Of a stretch of DNA of 64,000 nucleotides, positions 17,946 through 27,800 are shown piece by piece. Under the pieces are notes generated by a model. The model was not told the origin of the DNA. It was given only the letters and a program-made list of their open reading frames with translations, and ran no database searches. Every line of letters begins with the position of its first letter. Positions within the stretch are counted from its first letter, which is position 1. The position numbers were made by a program, and so were the translations under genes. The DNA is from Archangium lansingense. GTDB lineage: Bacteria > Myxococcota > Myxococcia > Myxococcales > Myxococcaceae. The stretch spans positions 7,564,001 through 7,628,000 of the forward strand of contig NZ_JAPNKA010000001.1 of NCBI RefSeq assembly GCF_026626635.1, written 5' to 3'.

Positions 17946-18836
17946 GAGCGCCTAACAAAAATAAGGTTTGAGGGTGGACGGTACGGTGGACGAATAGGCG
18001 GACCATGAGCACCTGGGGCCCATGACTCGCGAACTCGTACCGGACGCGCTGTGGGAGAGAGTCGCTCCGCTGCTGCCGGTTCCCAAGAAGAAGAAGTCCG
18101 GGCGTGGCCGGCCACGGGCAGACGACCGAGCCGCCTTGGAGGCCATCGTCTTCGTGCTCAGGACTGGCATCCCATGGGAGCTGCTCCCGCAGAAGCAGTT
18201 CGGCTTGTCGGGGATGACGGCCTGGAGGCGCCTGGAGCAGTGGACGCGTGCTGGGGTGTTCGAGCAGCTCCAACGCAACCTGCTCAACGAGTTGGGACAG
18301 CAGGGCCTGGTGGACTTCAGTCGCGCCTCGATCGACTCCTCATCGGTCCGAGCCTCAAAAGGGGGGCCCTCACGGGCAAGAACCCGACGGACAGAGCGAA
18401 GGCGGGCAGCAAGCATCATCTTCTCGTCGACGCCAAGGGCCAGCCTCTGGCAGAGAGCCTGACAGGGGCCAACGTCCACGACACGCACGAGCTGTTCCCG
18501 CTGCTCGATGCTGTGCCTGAGGTGAAGCAGCCTCGTGGTCGTCCCCGTCATCGGCCCGGCAAACTGCACGCTGACAAGGCGTACTCTTCGCGCAAGAACC
18601 GTCGGGGCTTGCGCCGACGCGGCGTTACCGCACGCATTGCGCGGCCTGGCGTCGAATCGAAGCAGCGGCTGGGGCGGCATCGGTGGGTAGTGGAGCGAAC
18701 CAACGCGTGGAAGAACCAGCAGCGGCGCCTGCGCGTGCGAGATGAACGGCGGGACGATGTCCACTTCGGCCTCCTCGTTCTGGGTAGCTGCCTGATACTC
18801 TTCCGAGGCCTAAATCCTGATTTTTGTTAGGCGCTC
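17946..18836 (+). mobile_element. IS5-family insertion sequence (IS427/IS1031-like), complete
   Basis: An 891-bp element. Left end GAGCGCCTAACAAAAATAAGG (from 17946) and right end, read inward, GAGCGCCTAACAAAAATCAGG match over about 17 bp. TCA directly flanks both sides (17943-17945 and 18837-18839), a 3-bp TNA duplication as known for the IS427 subgroup. One transposase is encoded in two overlapping frames. The intact ends and target duplication imply recent insertion. A truncated relative lies at 36600-36790. Confidence 0.9.
18022..18830 (+). CDS. IS5-family transposase made by programmed -1 frameshift
   Basis: The 5' frame (18022 on) encodes the N-terminal part, MTRELVPDALWERVAPLLP through SSSVRASKGG, with the family's first catalytic region around VDFSRASIDSSSV. 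The downstream frame continues ALTGKNPTDRAKAGSK and runs to 18830, including GKLHADKAYSS (second catalytic Asp) and VVERTNAWKNQ with the catalytic Glu. The switch falls at the homopolymer pair AAAAGGGGGG (18357-18366), where a -1 slip restores the conserved order SKGG-ALTGKNPTDR. Frameshifted expression is known in this IS5 subgroup; it could alternatively be an inactivating mutation. Confidence 0.87.
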
Positions 18837-19069
18837 TCACTGCCCAGGCGGTTTCACCAAGGCGCGTGAACCCTTGCGAGGCTACGAAGGGCCAGAAAGC
18901 CCAGCCAAACATCTACTTCGAGAAATTGGCGGGAAACAAGCCCCTCCCAAAAGGGAAGTCCTTCCCCTCTCACTCAGCAGACGACCGAGGAGGCGGCTGT
19001 CAATGCGCATAGTGCGGATTAGGCCCTGTTCGAGTGCGGACAGCCGGGGAGGGCCTCCCGATGGCCTAG

Positions 19070-20775
19070 GAGCGTGTCGGAAAACCCCACCTTGGAGGGT
19101 GGGGAAGAGGAGTGACGCCCCAGGTGGTCCTTCAGAGGGGAGGCGAGTTCTGGTTGAAGGTGGAGGGTGAGCACCACCTCGAGGAAGAAGCCGGAGCAGG
19201 CCGCCCTGTTGGAAGTAGCAACCAGCGAGAAGCCGGAGCGGGAGGAGACGAAGAGCTCCGCCCGCTACGCCTCGCCGAGACCGTTCCGGGAGTGGCAGCC
19301 GGAGCAGGGCCAGTTGCTACCGCAGTACGCGAGGGAAGTGCTGGGAGAGGGGCACCTGGCGTGCTTCTTCGTCGAGCTGCGCAAGACGCTCGACTTCAGC
19401 GCCATTCTGAAGGCGTACACCCAGGAGTGCGGTCAGCCGCCCTACCACCCGGTGATGATGACGTTGCTGCTCATGTACGCGTACGCGCGAGGCATTACGA
19501 GCAGCCGGGAGATTGAGAGGAGGTGCGAGACGGACATCGCCTTCCGCTACCTGACGGGAGGAGAGAGGCCGGACCACGACACGGTGTGCACCTTCAGGGT
19601 GAGGCACCTGGAAGCCTTCCGAGCGCTCTTCGTGGACACGCTGAGGCTGGCGCGCGGCTCGGGGCTCAAGAAGCTGGGGCACCTGGCGGTGGATGGCTCG
19701 AAATGGAAGGCCAACGCCAGCAAGCACAAGGCGATGAGCTACGGACGAATGGAGGAGTCCATGAAGAAGCTGGACGAGCAGATAGACAGGCTGCTTGCGG
19801 AGGCCGCGGCGCTGGATGCGGAGGAGGACAGGCGCTACGGCAAGGGGCGACGCGGGGATGAGCTGCCCGAGGAGCTGAAGAATCCAGAGAAGCGCGCCGA
19901 GCGGCTGCGGCAGGCCGCGCGTGAGCTGGAGGCGGAGAAGAAGCTCGAGCTGGCGGTGGAGAAGGAGAAGCGCCGGGAGAAGATTCGCGAGGCCAAGGAG
20001 GACTTGGAGAAGGAGGCCAGGGAGAAGGCTGGGGCCAGGGGTGAAAACCCGGAGGAGGCGAAGCCCTCCGAGAAGGCGCAGCGCAATTTCACCGACCCGG
20101 AATCGAGAATAATGCCGCGGGCAGGCGCCTTCCAGCAGTCCTACAACGCACAGGTGGCAGCGGACGCGGACACGCAACTGATAGTGGCCCAGGAAGTGGG
20201 GCAGAGCACCAGTGATGCACGCCAGCTGGCCCCCATGGTGGAGCAGGTGGAAGCCAACACGGGACTGGTGCCCAAGGAGCTGAGTGCGGACACGGGCTAC
20301 CTGAGCCAGGAGGACATTGAGAAGGTGGAGGACAAGGGGGTGGAGTGCTTTGTGGCCACCGGGCGCGGCAAGCACGGAGAGGAAGCGCCGCCAGCTCCTC
20401 GAGGACGCCCGCCGGCGGGACTGAGCTTCAAGGAGCGAATGAAGCGCAAGATTTTGACGAAGCGGGGACGCAAGGCGTACGCGCGGCGCAAGGTGACAGC
20501 CGAGCCTGTCATCGGGCAGGTGAAGAACACAGTCCTGCCACGCTTCTCGCTGAGGGGCCTCACCAAGGTGCAAGGGGAATTCTCGCTGGCGTGTGCCGTC
20601 CACAACCTGAAGAAGTTGTGGAAGCTGGGGTGGGAACTGCCCAGCCTGGCCGCGCAGGCGGCGTAGCGGAGCAGGTCGCCGCACGGCGGTCGCGGCTCCA
20701 CGGCATCCGCACCTGGGGCGCCATATCGCTCCCGCTACGCGCTACCGTACCTCTGGCCGATTCGCCGACACGCTC
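19070..20775 (+). mobile_element. IS1182-family insertion sequence, complete
   Basis: A 1706-bp element bounded by GAGCGTGTCGG inverted ends (19070-19080; 20765-20775), with CTAG on both sides (19066-19069, 20776-19 being 20776-20779). CTAG is palindromic, so it may be a target duplication or simply the preferred target. It carries one intact transposase gene. Truncated relatives lie at 38219-38931 and 39600-39835, so this family has been active here more than once. Confidence 0.88.
19167..20666 (+). CDS. IS1182-family transposase
   Basis: A 499-residue DDE transposase with a GTG start at 19167 preceded by AAGGTGGAGG. Features: an N-terminal helical region with EWQPEQGQLLP and PPYHPVMMTLLLMYAYARGI, then AFRYLTGGERPDHDTVCTFR, the first catalytic Asp in LAVDGSKWKANASKHKAMSY, a highly charged coiled insertion (about 210-300), the second Asp in LSADTGYLSQED, and the Glu region AEPVIGQVKNTVLPRF. 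The frame is uninterrupted and full length, so the element is probably competent to move. Confidence 0.94.
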   Translation: MSTTSRKKPEQAALLEVATSEKPEREETKSSARYASPRPFREWQPEQGQLLPQYAREVLGEGHLACFFVELRKTLDFSAILKAYTQECGQPPYHPVMMTLLLMYAYARGITSSREIERRCETDIAFRYLTGGERPDHDTVCTFRVRHLEAFRALFVDTLRLARGSGLKKLGHLAVDGSKWKANASKHKAMSYGRMEESMKKLDEQIDRLLAEAAALDAEEDRRYGKGRRGDELPEELKNPEKRAERLRQAARELEAEKKLELAVEKEKRREKIREAKEDLEKEAREKAGARGENPEEAKPSEKAQRNFTDPESRIMPRAGAFQQSYNAQVAADADTQLIVAQEVGQSTSDARQLAPMVEQVEANTGLVPKELSADTGYLSQEDIEKVEDKGVECFVATGRGKHGEEAPPAPRGRPPAGLSFKERMKRKILTKRGRKAYARRKVTAEPVIGQVKNTVLPRFSLRGLTKVQGEFSLACAVHNLKKLWKLGWELPSLAAQAA

Positions 20776-20779
20776 CTAG

Positions 20780-20889
20780 GAGCCTGTCGGAATACCTCGG
20801 CTACCCACTACATGAGGGGTAGTGCGACTCAAACACACCGCTATGGTTGGTATGTAGGAGTCGTTTTTCGGCGATTCTCCGACAAGCTC
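20780..20889. mobile_element. 110-bp non-autonomous element with IS1182-like ends
   Basis: Starts GAGCCTGTCGGAATACC and ends, read inward, GAGCTTGTCGGAGAATC; both match the ends of the IS1182-type copies (intact at 19070-20775, remnant end at about 38931). CTAG flanks it on both sides (20776-20779 shared with the neighbouring IS; 20890-20893). There is no coding capacity. It looks like a MITE mobilised in trans by an IS1182-family transposase, with the full element and the miniature one abutting at one CTAG. Confidence 0.78.
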
Positions 20890-20893
20890 CTAG

Positions 20894-22384
20894 GGCGCTT
20901 CTGCAAACATGACGAGCTCTGGCCAGCCTCTCACTCGAGGACGCGGCCCGGCGGCGTGATGTCCGCGGAGACGGTGTCTCGAGACGGTGTCAAAAGACTC
21001 GAACCGAAGGACTCGCGCCAGAATGAGACTTGGCGTGGTGTTACCGAGCACGCTGGATGAGGGAAAAGCGGGCCAAAATGAGCGAGTTGGGTGATGGGCA
21101 AGCCTCCAGCGGGCAGGGGTAGCCCATCACCGAGACTGGAAAGGCGAGGCACGTTGGCTGATGGGATGGCCACGAGCCCGTGGGTTGGGCGAGCCTCTCC
21201 CGCCCTGGCCGGTCCGTGTCAACGCGCAGGAGCAGGAGTAGAGCGGGTGCACGAGGAGAGCGGAGCCGCATGGCAATGAGCAGGGGGGAGTCCCGCGGTG
21301 GACAGAGCCACCCGCCCCTGGGCTGCGCGACAAGACGAACATGGAGCAGAAGCCAGCAACCGGGGGGAGCCCGCTCATGAGCGGGCGGAGCGATGTGTCG
21401 CCGCCCAGCGCCGATGCGGCCCGTCCACGCACGTGTCCGAAGTGCGGCCAGCCAGCCTACGAGGGGGGAGAGGTGTGGATACACGGGCATGGAGTGGTGC
21501 AGCGGCAGCAGAGAGGGCCCGTGGTCTCAGGAGGGGTGGGAGTGAAGAGGGAGGTGGCGTGCCGTCGCTACCGCTGCAAGGCGTGTACGGCCCCACCAGG
21601 CGTTCGCCGGGGCCAGCCATGTGAGGTGATGGGCATCCGCGCTCCGGCGCAGGCGCCGAACCGCCCACCGGGTTGGGGGGAGTCGGCCTGCATACGGTGC
21701 CCGAATCCGGCCTGCCCACGCACGCCCACGCCCCTGGCTGCGCGTCGGACAGCAAGGCTGGACGGGACGGGTGTGCCCTGCCGCTGGGTGTGCTACCGCG
21801 CGCATCCGGGACAGCTTCCACTTCGATGCCGCGCGAGCGCAGCTCGGCTCCTTTCGCCGCGGCTCCATCATCTCCCGCCGCGGGGAGTCGGCCGCCTGTA
21901 GAGCGAGAGTAGAAACGAACCCCCTCGCGTCACCAACGTTGATTCCCTGGGCTCGGCGCGCGGCGCCCTGCCTCGTGTGCCCCGCGCCCGCGGTGCCGTC
22001 CAGGGCAGGCTCGCTTTCACGAGTCGCTACGCGCCCCTGGACAGCGTCCTCGTCACGGAGCGGTGGGCCGACCGCGTGAGACCGGAGGCCTCACCGCTGG
22101 CGGAGTCGGGTCAGAGCTACTGTCGCCGAGGGCGTCAATCTTCCTGTCGCCTGACACCGCCACCCCTCTGTAACCCACGAGCACCCCCTCCCCGGACCCC
22201 TCCCCATCACCCACGGTGGCACGCCACCACCGGCGTGATGCCCATCAACCAGCTCGCTCACGCGCCCATCAACCAGCTTGCGCGTCAACAGCGTGGACGG
22301 GTGAACCTAGCGGCTCCCGAGTCTTTCTGAGGACTTGGAGTTGGCCCACAGGGTGCACTCGGCTTGGCGGCTCGTACGCAGGAG
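20894..22384. other. 1.5-kb degraded region, probably a dead transposon
   Basis: No intact gene. Around 20970-21005 it contains an inverse copy of part of the GGTGTCA...GACTCG palindromic repeat seen at 30834 and 63377. From about 21084 a CGAGTTGGGTGATGGGC sequence is mirrored imperfectly near 22241 (GCCCATCAACCAGCTCG), which could be terminal inverted repeats about 1.2 kb apart; the transposase-like zinc-ribbon remnant lies between them. Several GATGGG/CCCATC motifs repeat near each end. Confidence 0.45.
21377..21610 (+). pseudogene. Transposase remnant: N-terminal zinc-ribbon
   Basis: A frame of protein-like composition with CPKCGQPAYEGGEVWIHGHG followed by a stretch ending ACRRYRCKAC. Two CxxC pairs around a GHG...R core match the zinc-binding N-terminus of a group of IS transposases (DUF6431-like by memory). 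After about 21610 the frame loses resemblance to any transposase and no catalytic DDE core can be seen. Assignment to an IS family is not possible. Confidence 0.45.
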
Positions 22385-22550
22385 ATGGGGATGGGCTGGC
22401 CGCTGAGGATGTTCCAGGAGGAGGGTCTTTATTTCGTCACGTCCAGGTGCTTCCAGGGACGGCTACTGCTGCGTCCTAGCGCGGAGGTGAACGAGGTGGT
22501 GGGGGGCGTGCTGGCGAGAGCCGTCCAGCAGAGCGCCGGTAACGTGCCGA
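22385..22550 (+). pseudogene. REP-associated tyrosine transposase (RAYT) 5' fragment
   Basis: After GCAGGAG, ATG 22385 opens MGMGWPLRMFQEEGLYFVTS, then RCFQGRLLLRPSAEV and VGGVLARAVQQ. This is the N-terminus of the RAYT/Y1 transposase type ('...YHVTSR...', a HUH relative). The homology stops at about 22550; the HUH motif and catalytic Tyr region are missing. The sequence then passes through a GGTGTCAGACGACTCG repeat half into an IS91-type remnant. A C-terminal RAYT fragment of the same style is at 35125-35798. Confidence 0.7.
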
Positions 22551-22570
22551 AAATGGTGTCAGACGACTCG

Positions 22571-23040
22571 TAGCAGGTACCTGGAGTGCGGGGTGCTGGC
22601 GCACGGCTTCGCACGGGTGCGCTGTGAGAGTTGCAAGGACGAGCTTCTCGTCGCCTTCTCTTGCAAGAGACGCGGGGTGTGCCCGTCCTGCAACGCGAAG
22701 CGGGCGCATGTGACGGCGGTGCACCTGGTGGAGCGGGTGCTGCCGCACGTGCCCTACCGTCAGTGGACGCTGTCCTTTCCGCACCGGGTGCGTGGGTGCA
22801 GCTCAAGAACGTGGGACTGCTCTCGGACGTCCTCACCCTCTTCCTGCGCGGTGTTCGCCCTGCAGCGCCGAAGGGCACGGCGGCAGGGCCTGCGTGGCGG
22901 GCAGGTCGGGGCCGTGTCGTTCATCCAGTTCTTCGGCTCGGCGTTGCAAGTGACGCCCGCGACCCCTGTACCGGTGAAGCCCACCGCCTCTTCCGGCAAG
23001 TCCTCCACCGCGTCCGCCCAGGGCAGGCACTGAGCGGGCA
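22571..23040 (+). pseudogene. IS91-family transposase remnant, frameshifted
   Basis: The frame from about 22571 encodes the IS91 zinc-binding N-terminus: YLECGVLAHGFARVRCESC, ELLVAFSCKRRGVCPSCNAK and VERVLPHVPYRQWTLSFPHR. At about 22790 the homology moves to another frame (VGLLSDVLTLFLRGV) and then back (VFALQRRRARRQGLRGGQ, FIQFFGSALQV), so at least two frameshifts are needed. The HUH and catalytic Tyr regions are not recognisable. The following 270 bp up to the histidine-kinase stop hold no identifiable gene. Confidence 0.75.
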
Positions 23041-23312
23041 CCGCTTCCGATCAGCCCACGAACGCGATCCGCACGTGGCGGCGCCCCTTCTCGAGCTGTC
23101 TCACCGCAACGTGTACCGGCTGTTGAGCCCGCCCGACTCGACGTCCGCGTCCTCCAGCGCGAGCGCCTCGTCCTCCTGCTCCACATCCTCTTCCCCCGGC
23201 AACACCTGCGTGAACCTCGCCCCGTTCAGCAGCGGCGACACGAGGGTGTGTCCTCTCCGTGCTCGCGGAAGCTCCTGCGTCGCATACCGGTCTGACGTGG
23301 AGGCGCAAACAC

Positions 23313-24677
23313 CTAGGCGGACGGAAGGGAGCACCGGAACAGGGTGCCACGGCCCGGCCGGGGCTCCGGCTGCAGCCGGCCCTGGTGCACTTCGAGGATG
23401 GAGCGGCTGATGGACAGGCCCATGCCCAGTCCCGCCGGCTTGGTGGTGAAAAACGGCTCGAAGAGGCGCTTGCGCACCTCGGGACTCAAACCCACGCCCG
23501 TGTCCTCCACCTCCAGCTCCACGCGCCCCTCCATCCCCAGGGTGCGCACCCAGACCTGCCGCTCCCCGGGCTGGCACGGGCTCACCGCATCCAGCGCGTT
23601 GATGATCAGGTTGAGCACCACCTGCTGGAGCTGAACCCCGTCTCCCCTCACGGGCAGCGGGGTGTCCGCCAGCTGCAGCGTGAGGGTGGCGCCCCGAAGC
23701 TGCACGTCATTGCCGGCCAGCTGCGCCACCTGGCGGACCAGCGCATTGAAGTCATGGGAGGTGAAGGGCCCCTGGTCCTTCTTCAGCAGCGCCCGGGTGC
23801 GGCGGATGATCTCTCCGGCCCGCTTGTCGTCGGCGATGATGTCGTCGATCAGCTCTCGCAGCAGGGAGAGATCGGCCTGCGTGTGCCGAAGCAGCCGCTG
23901 CGCCGTCTCGGCGTTGGTGAGAATGGCCGACAAGGGCTGGTTCAGCTCATGGGCGATGGAGGCCCCCAGCTCGCCCACCGCGGCGACCCGCTCCATGTGG
24001 GCCCGCTCGTCCTGGGCCCGGCGTGCCTCCAGCTCGGCACGCCTGCGCGGAGTCGCGTCCACCACCGTGACCACGGCGCCGCCGCCCGGTAGCTCCAGCC
24101 GGCGGGCGCGCAGCTCGAACCAGGTGTCCGCCCGGTGGCCCCGGAACTCCACCATCCCCTCATCCACCCGGCCCGAGTACACGTCCTCCAGCAGCGTGGC
24201 CGCTCCCGCCGTCTCGAGCTCTCCCGCGTGCGCCAGCTTCTGGAGGGACTGCAGATAGGAGCTGCCCGGGATGATGAGCCGCTGGGTGGACAACGCGCCC
24301 AGCCCCTCGCGCTGGGCCGAGGGGGCGCTGGCCCGAAGCACCGCGCCCTGCTTGTCCAGAATGGCCACCGCGCCCGGGAGCGAATCCAGCACGGCCAGGT
24401 TCAGCCGCTGGGCACCCCTGCGCCTCCGCCGCTCCAGCAACAGCACGACGATGAGCACCGCCTGGAGCAGTCCCCCCCCCACCACCGCGCTCACCGCCCA
24501 GCGGTAGCGCCCCCAGAGCTCGAGCTCGCGAAGGTCTCCCCCACCGTCCGAGCAGCGCGCGCTGGCGGCCATGTCCCCGCGTTTCCTCTCCTCGGAGGAC
24601 GGCACGGTGTTCTCCGGCTCGGCGGCCGCGAGCGGGGTGACCATCAGCCACAGCATCAAGACGCCCAGGGCGCGCAT
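23313..24677 (-). CDS. Sensor histidine kinase, FixL/NtrB-like
   Basis: A 454-residue sensor kinase; ATG 24677 follows CGGAG and opens a signal-type segment (about 1-18). A second hydrophobic helix (60-82) anchors it; residues 94-210 form a PAS-like domain (DSLPGAVAILDKQGAVL). The core has the H-box GELGASIAHELNQPLSAILT with phospho-acceptor His243, the N-box LNLIINALDAV (Asn360), DTGVGL (392-397), and GLGMGLSIS (417-424). This H-box subtype pairs with FixJ-type regulators. A FixJ-like regulator lies 3.3 kb away (27976-28605), with a Ser/Thr kinase between them. Divergent from that kinase across 143 bp. Confidence 0.93.
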   Translation of the reverse strand: MRALGVLMLWLMVTPLAAAEPENTVPSSEERKRGDMAASARCSDGGGDLRELELWGRYRWAVSAVVGGGLLQAVLIVVLLLERRRRRGAQRLNLAVLDSLPGAVAILDKQGAVLRASAPSAQREGLGALSTQRLIIPGSSYLQSLQKLAHAGELETAGAATLLEDVYSGRVDEGMVEFRGHRADTWFELRARRLELPGGGAVVTVVDATPRRRAELEARRAQDERAHMERVAAVGELGASIAHELNQPLSAILTNAETAQRLLRHTQADLSLLRELIDDIIADDKRAGEIIRRTRALLKKDQGPFTSHDFNALVRQVAQLAGNDVQLRGATLTLQLADTPLPVRGDGVQLQQVVLNLIINALDAVSPCQPGERQVWVRTLGMEGRVELEVEDTGVGLSPEVRKRLFEPFFTTKPAGLGMGLSISRSILEVHQGRLQPEPRPGRGTLFRCSLPSA

Positions 24678-24820
24678 CCGCGTTCTCCGTGCAGGCCGCA
24701 CGCCTGCCTCGTGCCATCGCCCCATCATTCCATCTCGTGGGCTCCAGGTCGATTTGACAGGCGCGCGGAAGTGAAGGATGGGCTGTATCCCATTCGCGAA
24801 TCACACGAGGGGTGGCGGGG

Positions 24821-27800
24821 ATGCGTGAGCCCAAGCAGGAAGAGAGCACGGCGGGTCTCGGGGAAGCCCGCACGGTCGGCAACCCACGGCCAGCCCCCGC
24901 CGAAGGCGAGCGCCCTACCGAGCACACGCCCCCTGCTTCAGGAAGCGGTGGCTTCCACGTGGCTCCCGGACACGCCCTGGCGGGCCGCTACACCGTGCTG
25001 GACGTCCTGGGCCAGGGCGGCATGGGCGTGGTGTTGGCCGCCTATGACGCGAGGCTGGATCGGCGCGTGGCCCTGAAGCTGGTGCGCTCGCGCGAGGCCG
25101 ACGGCGGCGGTGATGGGTTGGCCCAGGTTCGCATGGTGCGTGAGGCGCAGAGCATGGCCCGTCTCAATCACCCCCACGTGGTGTCCGTCTATGACGCGGG
25201 GACGCTCGAGGATGGCTCCGTCTTCATCGCCATGGAGTACGTCCAGGGACAGACCTTGCGGAGTTGGTGCCAGCACACCCCGCCCCGGCACTGGCGGGAG
25301 GTGATTGGAGCCTATCTGGACGCGGGGCGCGGGCTGGCGGCCGCGCACGCGGCGGGCCTCGTTCACCGCGATTTCAAGCCAGACAATGTCCTGGTCGGCG
25401 AGGACGGCCGGGTGCGCGTCACGGACTTTGGTCTGGCACGTGCCGGGTCCGCCCCGGGTGACACCGCGCGGCCCGTCACCGCCATTCCCGCCTCGGCGCT
25501 GCAGGCGCCGCTCACCCTGCCGGGCTCCGTGCTGGGGACGCCCGCGTACATGGCCCCCGAGCTGCTCCAAGGCCAGACAGCGAACGTGTGCAGCGACGTG
25601 TATGCCTTTTGTGCCTCGCTCCATGAGGCACTCCATGGGCGGGTCCCCTTCCCCATGGACTCGATGGCCTCGATCCTCCGCCTCAAGGAGGGCCAGCCGC
25701 CGGTTCCTCCCGAGGACTCGCAGGTACCGGCCTGGGTCTCCCGCGCGATCTCGCAGGGTCTGCACCCCGACCCGATGCAGCGGCCCGGCTCCCTGGAGCA
25801 GGTGTTGCGGCGGTTGGAGGACGATCCCGAGGCGCGGCGCCGCACCTGGCTGCGGATGGGCGGACTGGCCGTGTCGGTGGCGCTGCTCGCGGGGCTGGCG
25901 GTGTGGACGTGGGGGCGCCAGCAGGGCCCCGGCTGCGAGAGCCTGGAGCGCCGCCTGGAGGGAGTGTGGGACGCGCCGGTGAAGGCCCGCGTCACCCGGG
26001 CGATGGAGGCCACGGGGCTGCCGTATGCGAAGGACACCGCGCGGCGCGTGGAGCGGCTGCTGGATGGGTACACCCAGGCCTGGGTGAAGCAGCGGGTGGA
26101 GGTGTGCCAGGAGACAGCCGCGCACCCGGCGGCACCTCGGTCCCAGAGCCTCGCGCTGCTGCGGGAGGCCTGCCTGGAGCGGAGGCGCAGCCAGCTCCAG
26201 GCCTTCACCGGACTGCTGGGGCGAGGGCCGGATCCGGAGCTCGTCGACAAGGCGGTGCCGGTGGCGCAGGCACTGCCGCCGCTGGAGTACTGCGCGGATG
26301 TGCAGGCGCTGTTGGCGGCGGTGCCGCCTCCCGAGGATCCCCAGGTGCGCGCGCGGGTGGAAGCACTGCAGGCGCGGGTGGAGCCGCTGGCGGTGCTGCT
26401 CTCCGCTGGAAAGTACGAAGAGGGGCTGGTGCTGAGCGAGCAGCTGCTGCCCCAGGTGGAGCCGGTGGGCCATGCGCCCCTGAATGCGCGGACCCTGCTG
26501 CTCCGAGCCCGGCTGCAGGAGGGCGCGGGCGACTACAAGGGCAGCGAGAACACGGTGCTGCGGGCCATCTCCGAGGCGGCCAGGGGCAGGGATGCGGTGC
26601 TGGCGGCGCAAGCGTGGAACCTTCGGCTGCTGCTGGTGGGCATCCGCCAGGCCCGTCCCAAGGACGCCGAGGTGCTGGCGCCGATGGTGGAGACGGTGGT
26701 GGAGCTGGCGGGCGACGAGGCGACTCGCGCGGACTCGCTCCAGGTGCGCGGCCGGCTGCTGGACAACGTGGGCCAGTTCGAGCAGGCCAGGGAGCACTAC
26801 GAGCGCGTCTTGTCCCTTCGGGAGAGGCTCCACGGAAAGAGCCACCTCCAGGTGGCCCTGGCGCTCACGGACCTGGGCAACGTGCTCCGGCGCATGGGCC
26901 GGCTCGCGGAGGCGAAGGAGCGGCTCGAACGCGCCCTGGCCATTCAGCAGGACACGGTGGGTCCCACGCACGTGACGGTGGCCCAATCGCTCGCCACCCT
27001 GGGCATCGTGTTCACGGGGCTGGGCCAGTTCGAGGAGGCCCGGGCCCGCCACGAACGCGCCCTGGACATCATGGAGAAGGCCCTGGGCCCCGATCATCCC
27101 CAGACGGCGACCCTGCTCGCCGAGCTGGGGAACGTGCTCCAGGACCTGGGAAGGTACGAGGAGGCCCGGGCCCGGCATGAGCGCGCCCTGGCCATCCTGG
27201 AGAAGGCCCTGGGCCCTGAGCACCCCAACGTCTCCAAGGTGCTCACCAGCCTGGGCATCGCCCTGGCGGGCCTGGGCCGGTATGAAGACGCGCGGCTGCG
27301 GTTCGAGCGCGCGCTGGCCATCCAGGAGAAGACCTTTGGGCCCGAACACCTGGATGTAGCGGTCGTGCTCGTCAACGTGGGGGGAGTGCTCGCGGACCTG
27401 GGCCGGTATGAAGAGGCCAGGGCGCGGCTGGAGCGCGCGCTGGGGGTGCTGGAGAAGGTGCTGGGTCCCCAGCACCCGGCGCTCTCCATCCCGCTCACCC
27501 TGCTGGGCCGGGCCCTCACGCATCTGGGCCGATATGAGGAAGCGCAGCGCCGGCTGGAGCGCGCCCTGGCCCTGCAACAACAGCCGGAAGAGCACGCCGG
27601 GCTGGCGGAGCCGCTCACCGGACTGGGATTGCTCCAACTGGCACGCGGCAGGCCCGCGGCCGCCGTGCCGTTGCTCGAGCGGGCCTCGAGGCTCGCGCCA
27701 GAGGAAGCGGCCACGGAGACGCGGTTCGTGCTGGCCCGGGCCCTCTGGGAGTCGAAGCAGGATCGCCCTCGCGCCCTCGAACTGGCCACCCGGGCCCAGA

